From Caldilineae bacterium (GTDB taxonomy: Bacteria; Chloroflexota; Anaerolineae; J102), in assembly GCA_003694905.1 (NCBI GenBank), contig RFJM01000443.1, positions 1-8,806 of the forward strand: DNA of 8,806 nt, read 5' to 3'. Shown in pieces: positions 1 through 6,554 of this stretch (position 1 is the first letter of the stretch; each line of letters starts with the position of its first letter). Made by a program: the position numbers and the translations under genes. The notes under the pieces were generated by a model. It had not been told where the DNA came from. It was given only the letters and a program-made list of their open reading frames with translations, and searched no databases.

Positions 1-8
1 CGGCGCCG

Positions 9-28
9 CCGTGTCCTACAAGGGGGTC
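9..28 (+). repeat. Left terminal inverted repeat (site L1)
   Basis: Begins CCGTGTCC and continues to AGGGGGTC. It pairs with the reverse complement of 1514-1534 with one substitution (position 17) and one 1-base gap. Its TGTCC core is at 12-16. Confidence 0.85.
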
Positions 29-40
29 CGGGGGGCTGTT

Positions 41-61
41 GTGTCCACCAAAGGCAACCCC
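41..61 (+). repeat. Subterminal repeat L2
   Basis: The second TGTCC site (core 42-46) is 30 bases from the first. It matches the reverse complement of 1447-1467 at 17 of 21 positions, including a shared AAGGC core and a final ACCCC. Probably a second transposase-binding site. Confidence 0.7.
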
Positions 62-67
62 ATAGGA

Positions 68-79
68 ATGTCCATTTTA
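68..79 (+). repeat. Subterminal repeat L3
   Basis: The third TGTCC site (core 69-73) lies 27 bases from the second. ATGTCCATTT is identical to the reverse complement of 1431-1440. It ends 13 bases before the -35 box of the transposase promoter, so a protein bound here could affect that promoter. Confidence 0.65.
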
Positions 80-91
80 TACGTACCCCTA

Positions 92-120
92 TTGACTCAA
101 GGGGGGAGCATGAGTAATCT
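92..120 (+). promoter_or_regulatory. Predicted sigma-70-type promoter of the transposase
   Basis: A -35 box TTGACT (92-97) and a -10 box TAATCT (115-120) are separated by exactly 17 bases, which predicts transcription starting near 126-128. A second -10-like hexamer, TATACT (121-126), is too far from this -35 box (23 bases). The leader would be about 25 bases and contains the strong ribosome binding site. The promoter lies inside the element, just within the third subterminal repeat, which allows self-regulation by the transposase (inference). Confidence 0.6.
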
Positions 121-139
121 TATACTAAACCCCAAGAAC

Positions 140-147
140 AAGGAGGT
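140..147 (+). promoter_or_regulatory. Strong ribosome binding site of the transposase
   Basis: AAGGAGGT sits 4 bases before the ATG at 152. It fixes the transposase start at 152 rather than at the earlier in-frame GTG near position 11, which lies in the terminal repeat. It contrasts with the sugar cluster, where Shine-Dalgarno sites are mostly absent. Confidence 0.8.
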
Positions 148-151
148 CACC

Positions 152-1427
152 ATGTCCGTACGAGAAACCAGTCATGCGGAACGGGTGACCATGGTTGAAC
201 GTCACCTGGCAGGCGAGACACTGCAGGCCATAGCCGACGATATGGGATGCAGTTACTACACAGTACGCAAGTGGTGGCGTCGCTATAAAAAGGAAGGGTG
301 GCGGGGATTGGAGCCCAAACCCAAGGGGGCCCCCCCGCGTAGGCTTACTGGGAGAGTTTTCGCCCTTGGTGAAGTACGTGGCCTTGCGGCTGAAACGCCA
401 ATATCCCGGCTGGGGTGTAGATATGATTTTGGTGAAGATGAGGGAGCATCCCGGCCTAAAGGGGAAGCGATTGCCCAAACGGAGCGCCTTGGCTGCGTAC
501 TTGGCCCAGTTCAAGAAACGGTTGTACCCAGCACGTCGAGGGCGGACAAAACGAGCCAAGGTGCCGCAAAGGAGAGCAAAGGAAGTGCACGAAATCTGGG
601 CGATAGACTTCAAAAGGGAAGAGGTGGTGGAGGGATGTGGAGCGGTGGTAGCGCCACTTATGATCAGTGATGAGGCCAGCGGTGCTCCCTTGGCAGGGTA
701 TGTCCATGAGGTGCGGGTCAAAGGCCGGCGAGAGGGCATCACTGTGGAAGATGTGCAGCAAGATTTGCGCCATGCCTTTACCCTCTTTGGGCTGCCTGAT
801 GCCATTCGCATGGACCGAGACCCCCTGTTGGTAGGAAGTACGCGTTTGGAATGGCCGGGGAAGCTGTTGCTGTGGTTGGTGGGGCTGGGCATCATCCTCC
901 TCATCAACCGCCCCCACCGTCCCACGGACAACCCCATCGTGGAGCGTGGCCACTGGACCTGGGAATGCCATGTTTTGATGGGGCGGAGCTACCCAGACGT
1001 GGTGGCAGTGCAGAAGGCCACCGACCAGGACCTTGCTTATCGGCGAGACCATTTGCCCTCGCGCCATCCTGGCTGTGACGGACGCCCTCCGGCCCAGGCC
1101 TTCCCCACGCTGTACACGCCCCGACGACCTTATAGCCCAGAGCAGGAAGAGGCCCTCTTTGATCTACGGCGAGTAGATCTCTACTTGAGCCAATGGGAAT
1201 GGCGACGCACCGTAGACAGCGAAGGAAAAATCTCCTTGGCCAACCGTAACTACCGGGTAGGCAAGGCCTATCGGGGGCAGAGTGTGAAAGTGCGTTTTGA
1301 CATCCAGACCCGAGAGTTTGTCTGTTGGCATGTGGATGGTCGTGAACTGGCCCGCTGGTTTATCCCCGAGGTCTCGCAAGAGTACCTCTTGGCCACTCGG
1401 CATCGTCCCCCTCCTCAACAGGTATGA
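152..1427 (+). pseudogene. DDE transposase, split by a +1 frameshift
   Basis: This is the enzyme that would cut and join the ends of the element. The N-terminal part (152 to about 335, frame 2) has a helix-turn-helix at residues 18-46 (AIADDMGCSYYTVRKWWRRY) for binding the terminal repeats. The rest is in frame 3, open through the junction and ending at TGA 1425-1427. It holds an rve/RNase H-like core with candidate catalytic Asp (codon 606-608, WAIDFK), Asp (813-815, RMDRDP) and Glu (942-944, IVERGHW), then a C-terminal segment (about 1230-1390, NYRVGKAYRGQ) like the beta-barrel of Mu/IS481-type transposases. Removing one base from the G5C7 run at 325-336 joins the frames into a normal protein of about 423 residues (PKGAPRVGLLGEF at the join). 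It could be a decayed gene, a sequencing error in a homopolymer, or a functional slippage site. Without a shift, frame 2 gives a 172-residue product ending at 670 that has the DNA-binding part only. All three catalytic residues remain, which argues against long decay. Confidence 0.8.
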
Positions 1428-1430
1428 CTT

Positions 1431-1440
1431 AAATGGACAT
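1431..1440 (-). repeat. Subterminal repeat R3
   Basis: Reads ATGTCCATTT on the minus strand and is identical to positions 68-77 on the plus strand. It begins 4 bases after the transposase stop codon. Confidence 0.65.
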
Positions 1441-1446
1441 CTTTGG

Positions 1447-1467
1447 GGGGTCGCCTTCAATGGACAC
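1447..1467 (-). repeat. Subterminal repeat R2
   Basis: Mirrors 41-61 with 17 of 21 matches. Its GGACA core (1462-1466) is 27 bases from that of the innermost repeat, the same spacing as between the two inner sites on the left. Confidence 0.7.
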
Positions 1468-1513
1468 GACACCCCCGGTCGCCCCCCGCCGGAGGACTAT
1501 TACATGCCCCCAT

Positions 1514-1534
1514 GACCCCCTATGTGGGACACGG
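1514..1534 (-). repeat. Right terminal inverted repeat (site R1)
   Basis: On the minus strand it begins CCGTGTCC and pairs with 9-28. Its core (1527-1531) is 65 bases from the next site inward, compared with 30 on the left, so the right end carries about 35 extra bases that are rich in C and G runs. Confidence 0.85.
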
Positions 1535-1542
1535 CGGCGCCG

Positions 1543-1673
1543 TGTCACTGCTTGGCGCTGCGTCTACGGCTCGGGGCAAAACCCGGATCGTGGAGCATCC
1601 ACCGGCGGTTCACCGGGTTGGCGGGGCCAGCGGCTGTTCTGGGAGGGGCTCCTGCCAGGACTCCGTCGCCGGC
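1543..1673. other. Non-coding gap between the element and the sugar cluster
   Basis: 131 bases lie between the right end of the element and the stop codon of the last glycosyltransferase. Open frames crossing it have no recognisable protein features. The only structure seen is the hairpin at 1580-1619. Transcription from both sides converges here. Confidence 0.6.
1580..1619 (-). terminator. Nested hairpin, possible end of the sugar-cluster transcript
   Basis: Outer arms AACCCGG (1580-1586) and CCGGGTT (1613-1619) pair over 7 bases. Inside, GTGGA (1590-1594) and TCCAC (1598-1602) form a 5-bp hairpin with a 3-base loop. Read leftward, as the cluster is, the structure lies 55 bases after the last stop codon and ends in TTTT. 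The T run is short and the internal loop uneven, so the terminator role is tentative. Confidence 0.3.
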
Positions 1674-2957
1674 TCAGGAGGCCGAACGGCCGCGTTCAGC
1701 GCTACGCGCCAGAATCGCGTCGTACAGCACTACCAGCCGTTCTACCTGATGCTCGATACTGAACATGGCGCGAGCCCGTGCCCTGCCTGCCGCACCCATC
1801 TTGGCAGCCATTTCGGCATCGGCCAGGATCCGGCCCATGGCCCGTGCCTGAGCTTCTGCATCTGCCGGCGGTACCAACAGCCCCGTCACCCCCTCTACCA
1901 TGATGTCAGGAATGGCGCCACTGCGCGCGCCGACAACCGGCAACCCCGCGGCCATCGCCTCCACCACCACGCGGCCGAAAGGCTCGGCCAGGGTGGGCAC
2001 AAAACTGAGCAGATCGGAAGCAAGCAGCAGCCGGGGTACGTCTCGCCGCAGACCGCAGAAGCGAACATGTTCGGCCACCCCTAGCCTTCGCGCCAGGTCC
2101 TGCAGCTCTGCCTGCAGCCCGATGTCGGTGATCTCCTCTTCGCCCACGACAAGCGCGTACAGGTCGGGGTGGTCCGGGATCACTCTGGCCAGTGCCTGTA
2201 TGAACACATCGATCCCCTTGCGGCGCATGAGCCGCCCCACCACACAGGCGATGCGGGCGTCCGGTGGCAACCCGAACTCCGCGCGCACCCCCTGCCTGTC
2301 AGGCATGGCTTCGTACTCCTGCAGGTCGATGGCATTGAAGATCACCTCTTCACGGCGGAAGCTGGCCCCTTGCCGGTGTAGGTCGTCGCGGATGGCCGCG
2401 GAGGTGAAGACGCCGGCCGCGGGTAGACGGCTGATGAGGCGGTGAAAAGAGTCCAGGGGGGCGAAGGAGCGGACGGTCACGACACTCGGCCGCCGCCTCA
2501 CCCAGGCTGCCAGCACACCCGGTTCGGCCAGGGGCAGGGCATCATTCATGTGTACCAGGTGCACGTCCTGGGCAGAGATGATGCCGGCCGTGTGCAGCAT
2601 GGCAGGCCGGGTGCGGCGCCACAGGCGATTGGCCAGGGAGAGTTGCCGCCAGGCCGCGCCTAAGATCGCTTGACGGCGTACCCAATCGGCCGTCCGGCTG
2701 GCCCGTACCTGTTCGGCCGCGGGGCTGTAGCGGATGGCACGACCCTGTCCGGCATCATACGCGAAGATGGGTATGTCCAGCGCCCGCATCTCGGGCAGTG
2801 ACGCTACCCCGGGCGCCAGCAAGGCCAGTGGCCGATACCGCTCTCGGGGCAGATGCTCCAGTACCTGCAGAAGACTGCGGATCGAGCCCCCGAGACTGGG
2901 CGCGAAATCCACGTAGAGGATGCGCCGGCTGCCGGCAGAAGGACCCGCCCCGGTCAT
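1674..2957 (-). CDS. Glycosyltransferase, GT4 family (last gene of the cluster)
   Basis: A 427-residue GT-B enzyme predicted to transfer a sugar from a nucleotide donor to the growing lipid-linked glycan at the inner face of the membrane. The N-terminal half opens with ILYVDFAPSLGGS (13-25), typical of GT4 acceptor domains. The C-terminal half is a classic GT4 donor domain: VVGRLMRRKGID (239-250), GLRRDVPRLLLASDLL (302-317), then EPFGRVVVEAMAAG (325-338) with the E-x7-E pair Glu325 and Glu333, and a GAIPDIMVEGVTGLLVPP segment (347-364). There is no signal peptide or obvious membrane span. The ATG at 2957 overlaps the stop of the co-polymerase gene by 4 bases (ATGA) and has no Shine-Dalgarno site, so translation is probably coupled. 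It stops at TGA 1674-1676, about 140 bases from the insertion sequence. The sugar donor and linkage cannot be told from sequence. Confidence 0.9.
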   Translation of the reverse strand: MTGAGPSAGSRRILYVDFAPSLGGSIRSLLQVLEHLPRERYRPLALLAPGVASLPEMRALDIPIFAYDAGQGRAIRYSPAAEQVRASRTADWVRRQAILGAAWRQLSLANRLWRRTRPAMLHTAGIISAQDVHLVHMNDALPLAEPGVLAAWVRRRPSVVTVRSFAPLDSFHRLISRLPAAGVFTSAAIRDDLHRQGASFRREEVIFNAIDLQEYEAMPDRQGVRAEFGLPPDARIACVVGRLMRRKGIDVFIQALARVIPDHPDLYALVVGEEEITDIGLQAELQDLARRLGVAEHVRFCGLRRDVPRLLLASDLLSFVPTLAEPFGRVVVEAMAAGLPVVGARSGAIPDIMVEGVTGLLVPPADAEAQARAMGRILADAEMAAKMGAAGRARARAMFSIEHQVERLVVLYDAILARSAERGRSAS

Positions 2958-4246
2958 AACCGCGTTGCATCCACTGTCTTCAGTTTGGGCTCGCTCAGGC
3001 TGGATTCCAATACCTCCAGCACGAAGGCCAGGATGACGGCCACGAGCAGACTGACCAGGATGCCCACGGCGACCAGTTGCAGGGTATTCTTGGGCACGGC
3101 AGCTCCGGGTAGCCGCGGGGGAGTGGTGACCTGGAGGTAACCCACCTTCTCACCCTGGCTGAGTTTCAGCCGCGCCTCATTGGCTTTGTCTGCCAGGAAG
3201 TCATAGGTCGCCTTTTCGCGCGCCACGTCGGTCACCAGGGCTTCATAGCGTTCCTGCAGACCGAGATAGTAAATAAACTCTTGTTGGCGTTTGTCCAGGA
3301 TGCGGTTGTATTCGGCCAGGGCAGTGCGATAGCCCTGTGCCAGCGCCGCGTACTGCTCGGCCGAACTTCGCTGCGAGCGGGCCAATGCCAGCAGACTCTC
3401 GGCTTCGGAACGCACATCGACGGTCTCTTGCGGAGTCGATGCGGGGGCTGCCTCGGCTGCTCCTCTCTCTGCCTCCGCGGCCGGCACCGTCTCACTCACT
3501 ACGGTTGTGGCCAACAGAGCCTCGGCCTTTGCGAAATTGGCTTCCGAAAGTGCCCGGAATTCCTCGGCCAACTTTTCATTGCGTTCCGCTTCGATGAGTG
3601 CCTGGTCGCGCTGCATGGTCAGAGACCGACGCAGGTCCTGATAGGCCGCGATCTCCCGTTCCAGGTCGCTGACCTCGTTTTCAAGCTGGAATTGCTGCAA
3701 AGCCTGTTGTGCATCGGCCAGCTTCTGGCTCTGTTCATCCATCTGCTTTTCCAGGAAGGCCAGTGAGACCTCGGCGGGGGTCGAGCGGAAGCTACGATAG
3801 TAGGCAATGGCGTTCTCCACCTGCCGGCTCAGCGCCTGTTGGGCCAGTTCGGGGGTTTCCATGCGCAGGGAGACATCGATGAAATCGGCCTGATGATAGC
3901 TGTCGATGCGTTTGGCCAGCTCGGTGGCGTTCAGGTTCAGGCCCAGGTCGGCGATGGTCTGCCAGGAAACGGCAGGCAGCCGCAGTACATCGTAGAACTC
4001 GTCGTGGATGGTTTGGATCTGCTCGCTGGTGGCGGTGAAGCGCGTCTGCGAAAAGAGCGAGACCTCCTGCGAATCCACGGGCAAGATCTGCAGCCGCGTG
4101 GTTGCCTGATACATGGGCGGCGTGGAACGCGAGACGGCAACGATCACGGCCGTTGTGACCAGGGGGAGCAGGAGGATCAACCACCAGCGGCGGAGTACAA
4201 TTCTGATATAGGATGCGAATTCGTTTTGGGTTGCGTACGTCATCAT
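2954..4246 (-). CDS. Wzz-type polysaccharide co-polymerase (chain-length determinant)
   Basis: A 430-residue inner-membrane protein expected to set polymer chain length. A first membrane helix lies at about 21-39 and a second at about 389-410, with a large region between them outside the membrane. Before the second helix is a proline-rich motif TPPRLPGAAVPKN (375-387), the hallmark of this family. The middle is helical and coiled-coil-like (about 160-245 and 280-365, rich in Gln, Glu, Ala). An Ala/Glu/Pro-rich stretch (about 247-278) interrupts it. Only about 20 residues follow the second helix: there is no Walker A kinase domain or tyrosine tail as in fused BY-kinase types (Wzc-like). It is longer than typical O-antigen Wzz proteins (about 320-370 residues) because of the coiled coil. 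The start has tandem ATGs (4246 and 4243); the first overlaps the preceding stop by 4 bases, with no visible Shine-Dalgarno site. Confidence 0.9.
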   Translation of the reverse strand: MMTYATQNEFASYIRIVLRRWWLILLLPLVTTAVIVAVSRSTPPMYQATTRLQILPVDSQEVSLFSQTRFTATSEQIQTIHDEFYDVLRLPAVSWQTIADLGLNLNATELAKRIDSYHQADFIDVSLRMETPELAQQALSRQVENAIAYYRSFRSTPAEVSLAFLEKQMDEQSQKLADAQQALQQFQLENEVSDLEREIAAYQDLRRSLTMQRDQALIEAERNEKLAEEFRALSEANFAKAEALLATTVVSETVPAAEAERGAAEAAPASTPQETVDVRSEAESLLALARSQRSSAEQYAALAQGYRTALAEYNRILDKRQQEFIYYLGLQERYEALVTDVAREKATYDFLADKANEARLKLSQGEKVGYLQVTTPPRLPGAAVPKNTLQLVAVGILVSLLVAVILAFVLEVLESSLSEPKLKTVDATRL

Positions 4247-5481
4247 TTGGCTTTGGCGGGTTTTCCCGGCCGTAAGTCGGTGGGATGGGGTGTTCTCGGC
4301 GCTGCAAGATGTTCGGCAACGATGGCGGAGATGGTCTCGACGCGGCGATCCCAGGTGTGCTCTCGGGCCAGTTCCTGCTGCCGGCGATTGCGCTCGGGTG
4401 TGTTGGCGGCCAGGGCTTGGTCAATGGCCTGGGCGAATTCCTCCGGCGTAGAGGCGACCCAGACCATTTGTGAGAATTCCTGGACCGCGGGGATGGCGGT
4501 GGAGACGATGGGGACGCCTGTAGCCAGATATTCGTAGAGCTTTAGGGGGCTGATGTTGCGAGTCCACTCGATGCGCCGGTAGGGGATGAGACATACATGG
4601 GAAGCGTGCATATAGTTGGGCAGTTGCTCCACGGGTTTGCGTCCCAGGAAGTGAGTGTTGGACAGTCTCTGTAGCTCGCGCAACTGTTCCAACCCATTGC
4701 GCAGGGCCACGGGACCGACAAAGACGAAGTGCCAGTGGGGATGACTGCGGGCCAGAGCCAGGAGCAACGCCAGGTCCATTTTCTCGTTGATGACACCCGA
4801 GTAGCAGAGACGAGGCGCAGGGACGTCGGCCAGGTCGGGCGGCAAGATGCCGGGGGCACTGGGACGGGAGAAGAGCTCGTAATCAACACCGTTGGGCACG
4901 AGATAGATGTTGGGGTGCAGGGCGCGCTTGCTTTCGTAGAGGGCGGGCGAGGTCACGAACACCAGGTCGGCATGTCGAATGACGTCGGCTTCCCTGCGTC
5001 GCACCTGGGCGCGCCAGGCTTCCCGGTCTTGGTCGGGGTTGGAAGGATAGTAGGCCGAATATTCGTCCACTGCGTGATAGACCACAAGCTTTTCGTCCAG
5101 GTGGCCGATCATCTCGTTCAGATCGTACTGGAAGATCCAGAGGATGGGATGTCTCATCCTCAGTTGGCGCAGGGCCCGGCGCAGGGCCCGACGGCGTAGA
5201 TAGAAGGTGAGATCGGCCAGGGGACGGCGGCCTGCCAGGGGCGCATAGAGCGGCGGACGGTACACCCAGAGGTTGTCTACAGGGGAGGCCAGATGAGGGC
5301 CGCGGTAGGGCTGCGACGAATTACGGGCGACGGCCTGCAGGTGACGCAACACGGGCGGTGGTTCCACAAAGAGCACGCGATTGTGCCGGGCCAGCCGCGT
5401 CATGATCTGGTGGCGGTTGCGCCAGATATCGCTCCAATGGTTGGCAGCAAAGCAAACGATGTCCTGATCGGTAAGCATCAT
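4243..5481 (-). CDS. Glycosyltransferase, GT-B fold, TuaH/GumK-like
   Basis: A 412-residue cytoplasmic or membrane-peripheral glycosyltransferase. The N-terminal half contains IVCFAANHWSDIWRNRHQI (8-26), VLFVEPPP (36-43) and VVYHAVDEYSAYY (133-145), a pattern I associate with TuaH-like enzymes near UDP-galactopyranose mutase or teichuronic acid genes. A linker SPALYESKR (178-186) and VPNGVDYELF (195-204) leads into the donor domain: YSGVINEKMDL (227-237), NISPLKLYEYLATGVPIVST (309-328). The second Glu of the GT4 E-x7-E motif is present (Glu317), but the first position is Asn309, as is common in this subgroup. The C-terminal 20 residues are Pro/Lys/Arg-rich and could lie against the membrane (inference). 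Tandem ATGs begin at 5481 and 5478, and the first makes an ATGA overlap with the upstream gene. Donor and acceptor are unknown. Confidence 0.88.
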   Translation of the reverse strand: MMLTDQDIVCFAANHWSDIWRNRHQIMTRLARHNRVLFVEPPPVLRHLQAVARNSSQPYRGPHLASPVDNLWVYRPPLYAPLAGRRPLADLTFYLRRRALRRALRQLRMRHPILWIFQYDLNEMIGHLDEKLVVYHAVDEYSAYYPSNPDQDREAWRAQVRRREADVIRHADLVFVTSPALYESKRALHPNIYLVPNGVDYELFSRPSAPGILPPDLADVPAPRLCYSGVINEKMDLALLLALARSHPHWHFVFVGPVALRNGLEQLRELQRLSNTHFLGRKPVEQLPNYMHASHVCLIPYRRIEWTRNISPLKLYEYLATGVPIVSTAIPAVQEFSQMVWVASTPEEFAQAIDQALAANTPERNRRQQELAREHTWDRRVETISAIVAEHLAAPRTPHPTDLRPGKPAKAK

Positions 5482-6554
5482 GATAGCAGGGAACGGTAAA
5501 CCGCGGCGTGCTGCCCCCCAAGAGTCGTCCAGTCCAGGGCGGCGGCGTAGGCCAGGGCCCGCCTGCCCGCCGCGACCAGATCGAGCTTTCTGGCCTCACC
5601 CAGGGCTTGGGCCAGGCCCTCTTGCGCGGGAGAAAAGAGGAGGCCGCGTTCGGAGCCAATGAGCTCGGGGAAAGGCCCCAGGTTGGGCGCGATGACAGGC
5701 CGACCGAAAGAGAAGGCCAGCAGGGCCGCGCCGGAGGTGGTGGCATGCCGGTAGGGTAGCACACACACATCCGCGGCGTTGAAGTAGAGTTGAAGTCTGT
5801 GATCTTCGATGTAGTGGGGATCCAGACGGATGTTGGGGTGGCCGGCAGCCAGAGCCCGCACGTGATCGCCGTACCCGGCCGCGCCGATGTGCCCCGCCAA
5901 TAAGAGGAGGGCGTCGGGCAGAGCCTGTTGTACAAAGGCTGCGATCAACTCGTCAATGCCTTTGTAGGGGCGGATCTGTCCCAGACAGAGGTAGACGAAA
6001 CGATCAGGGGCGATGCCGAGTTGGCGGCGCGCCTCCTCGCGTCCCACCTGATTGGGATAGGCGCCGATGTAGTTGCCGTGGGGTACCACGTAGATACGTG
6101 TGGTCTGTTTGCAGCGGGGTCGGATCTGGTCGGCGAGGGGGGCATGGTGCACGTGCAGCGCGTCGGCGTTCTGGAACAACCAGTGATTGACCCGCCGGTT
6201 GAGGTCGGGATGAAGACCTTCGTGCTGGTCGAGGTTATGCACCGTGTAGACGATGGGGAGGCGCCGTCGGCGTGCCAGGGAGAGCTTGCGCAGGAAGCCG
6301 TTCAGCCTGTGGGCGGCTTCGGCCTCGGCGGTGCTGCGGTACTGCAGTTCGGCCCAGTGCAGGTGCAGGAGATCCAGCCGCCAGTCCAGCACACGCAGCC
6401 AGGAAAGAGAGGATATGAAGAGCGGTTGGATGCCCGGATCCGCGGCGTGGACGCCCTGGGCCAGCAGCCGGACGTAGGGATTGAGACGCACGTTTGAGAT
6501 GTAGGCGATTCGGATCTCGCGGGACCCGAACTCTGGCGATCCGGGCATGATCAT
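5478..6554 (-). CDS. Glycosyltransferase, GT4-like
   Basis: A 358-residue GT-B glycosyltransferase of the cluster. Seen in sequence: IRIAYISNV (14-22), LLHLHWAEL (62-70), IVYTVHNLDQHEG (101-113), VPHGNYIGAYPN (157-168), LCLGQIRPYKGIDELIAAF (189-207), then ADVCVLPYRHATTSGAALLAFSFGRPVIA at 261-289, and PFPELIG (294-300). The usual E-x7-E pair is replaced by a TTSG segment (272-275), a variant found in GT4 relatives of this shape. An open frame runs up to an ATG at 6641, but that would overlap the flippase by 91 bases and add a Pro/Arg-rich extension before the normal GT-B beta strand. I chose ATG 6554, which makes the same ATGA overlap as the other junctions. A GGAG at 6556-6559 is better spaced (7 bases) for the next ATG at 6548, so the protein may start two residues later. 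Substrate unknown. Confidence 0.85.
   Translation of the reverse strand: MIMPGSPEFGSREIRIAYISNVRLNPYVRLLAQGVHAADPGIQPLFISSLSWLRVLDWRLDLLHLHWAELQYRSTAEAEAAHRLNGFLRKLSLARRRRLPIVYTVHNLDQHEGLHPDLNRRVNHWLFQNADALHVHHAPLADQIRPRCKQTTRIYVVPHGNYIGAYPNQVGREEARRQLGIAPDRFVYLCLGQIRPYKGIDELIAAFVQQALPDALLLLAGHIGAAGYGDHVRALAAGHPNIRLDPHYIEDHRLQLYFNAADVCVLPYRHATTSGAALLAFSFGRPVIAPNLGPFPELIGSERGLLFSPAQEGLAQALGEARKLDLVAAGRRALAYAAALDWTTLGGQHAAVYRSLLS

Larger units (their letters stand above)
9..1534 (+). mobile_element. Insertion sequence with DDE transposase and multi-site inverted ends
   Basis: A roughly 1.53-kb element with one transposase gene (152-1427) between inverted ends. The outermost repeats, 9-28 and 1514-1534, start with CCGTGTCC and match over about 20 bases with one mismatch and one 1-base gap. 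Two further inverted pairs lie inside: 41-61 with 1447-1467 (17 of 21 match) and 68-77 with 1431-1440 (10 of 10, ATGTCCATTT). The palindrome CGGCGCCG occurs directly outside both ends (1-8 and 1535-1542) and may be an 8-bp target duplication. Because it is palindromic it could equally be part of the inverted repeat, making the element 1-1542 or longer to the left. Repeated transposase-binding sites in the ends resemble Mu, Tn7 and Tn552-type transposons more than simple IS elements. No ATPase partner (TniB/TnsC-like) or cargo gene is present. The IS family is not certain; IS481-like is the nearest guess. Confidence 0.85.

Noticed and set aside
125..1067. Long minus-strand open frames opposite the transposase
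   Set aside because: They are antisense shadows in GC-rich sequence; their translations are low in recognisable motifs and conflict with the clear helix-turn-helix and D-D-E core on the plus strand.
1..1542. Tn7-like or CRISPR-associated transposon
   Set aside because: The multi-site ends hint at this, but there is no TnsC/TniB ATPase, target-selection protein, Cas gene or CRISPR array in the window.
1601..1619. Possible tRNA-like T-arm (GGTTCA within paired CCGG arms)
   Set aside because: There is no acceptor stem, D-arm or anticodon arm in the right positions, so the match is chance within a GC-rich hairpin.
1433..1762. Overlapping plus-strand frames spanning the right end of the element and the gap
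   Set aside because: They cross the terminal repeats and enter the end of the glycosyltransferase gene antisense; the Arg/Gly/Pro-rich translations have no family resemblance.
1900..2445. Plus-strand open frame opposite the last glycosyltransferase, and similar frames across the cluster such as 3281-3766, 3839-4537, 7253-8038 and 8303-8776
   Set aside because: All lie opposite strong family-matched genes, and their translations show compositional bias without domains.
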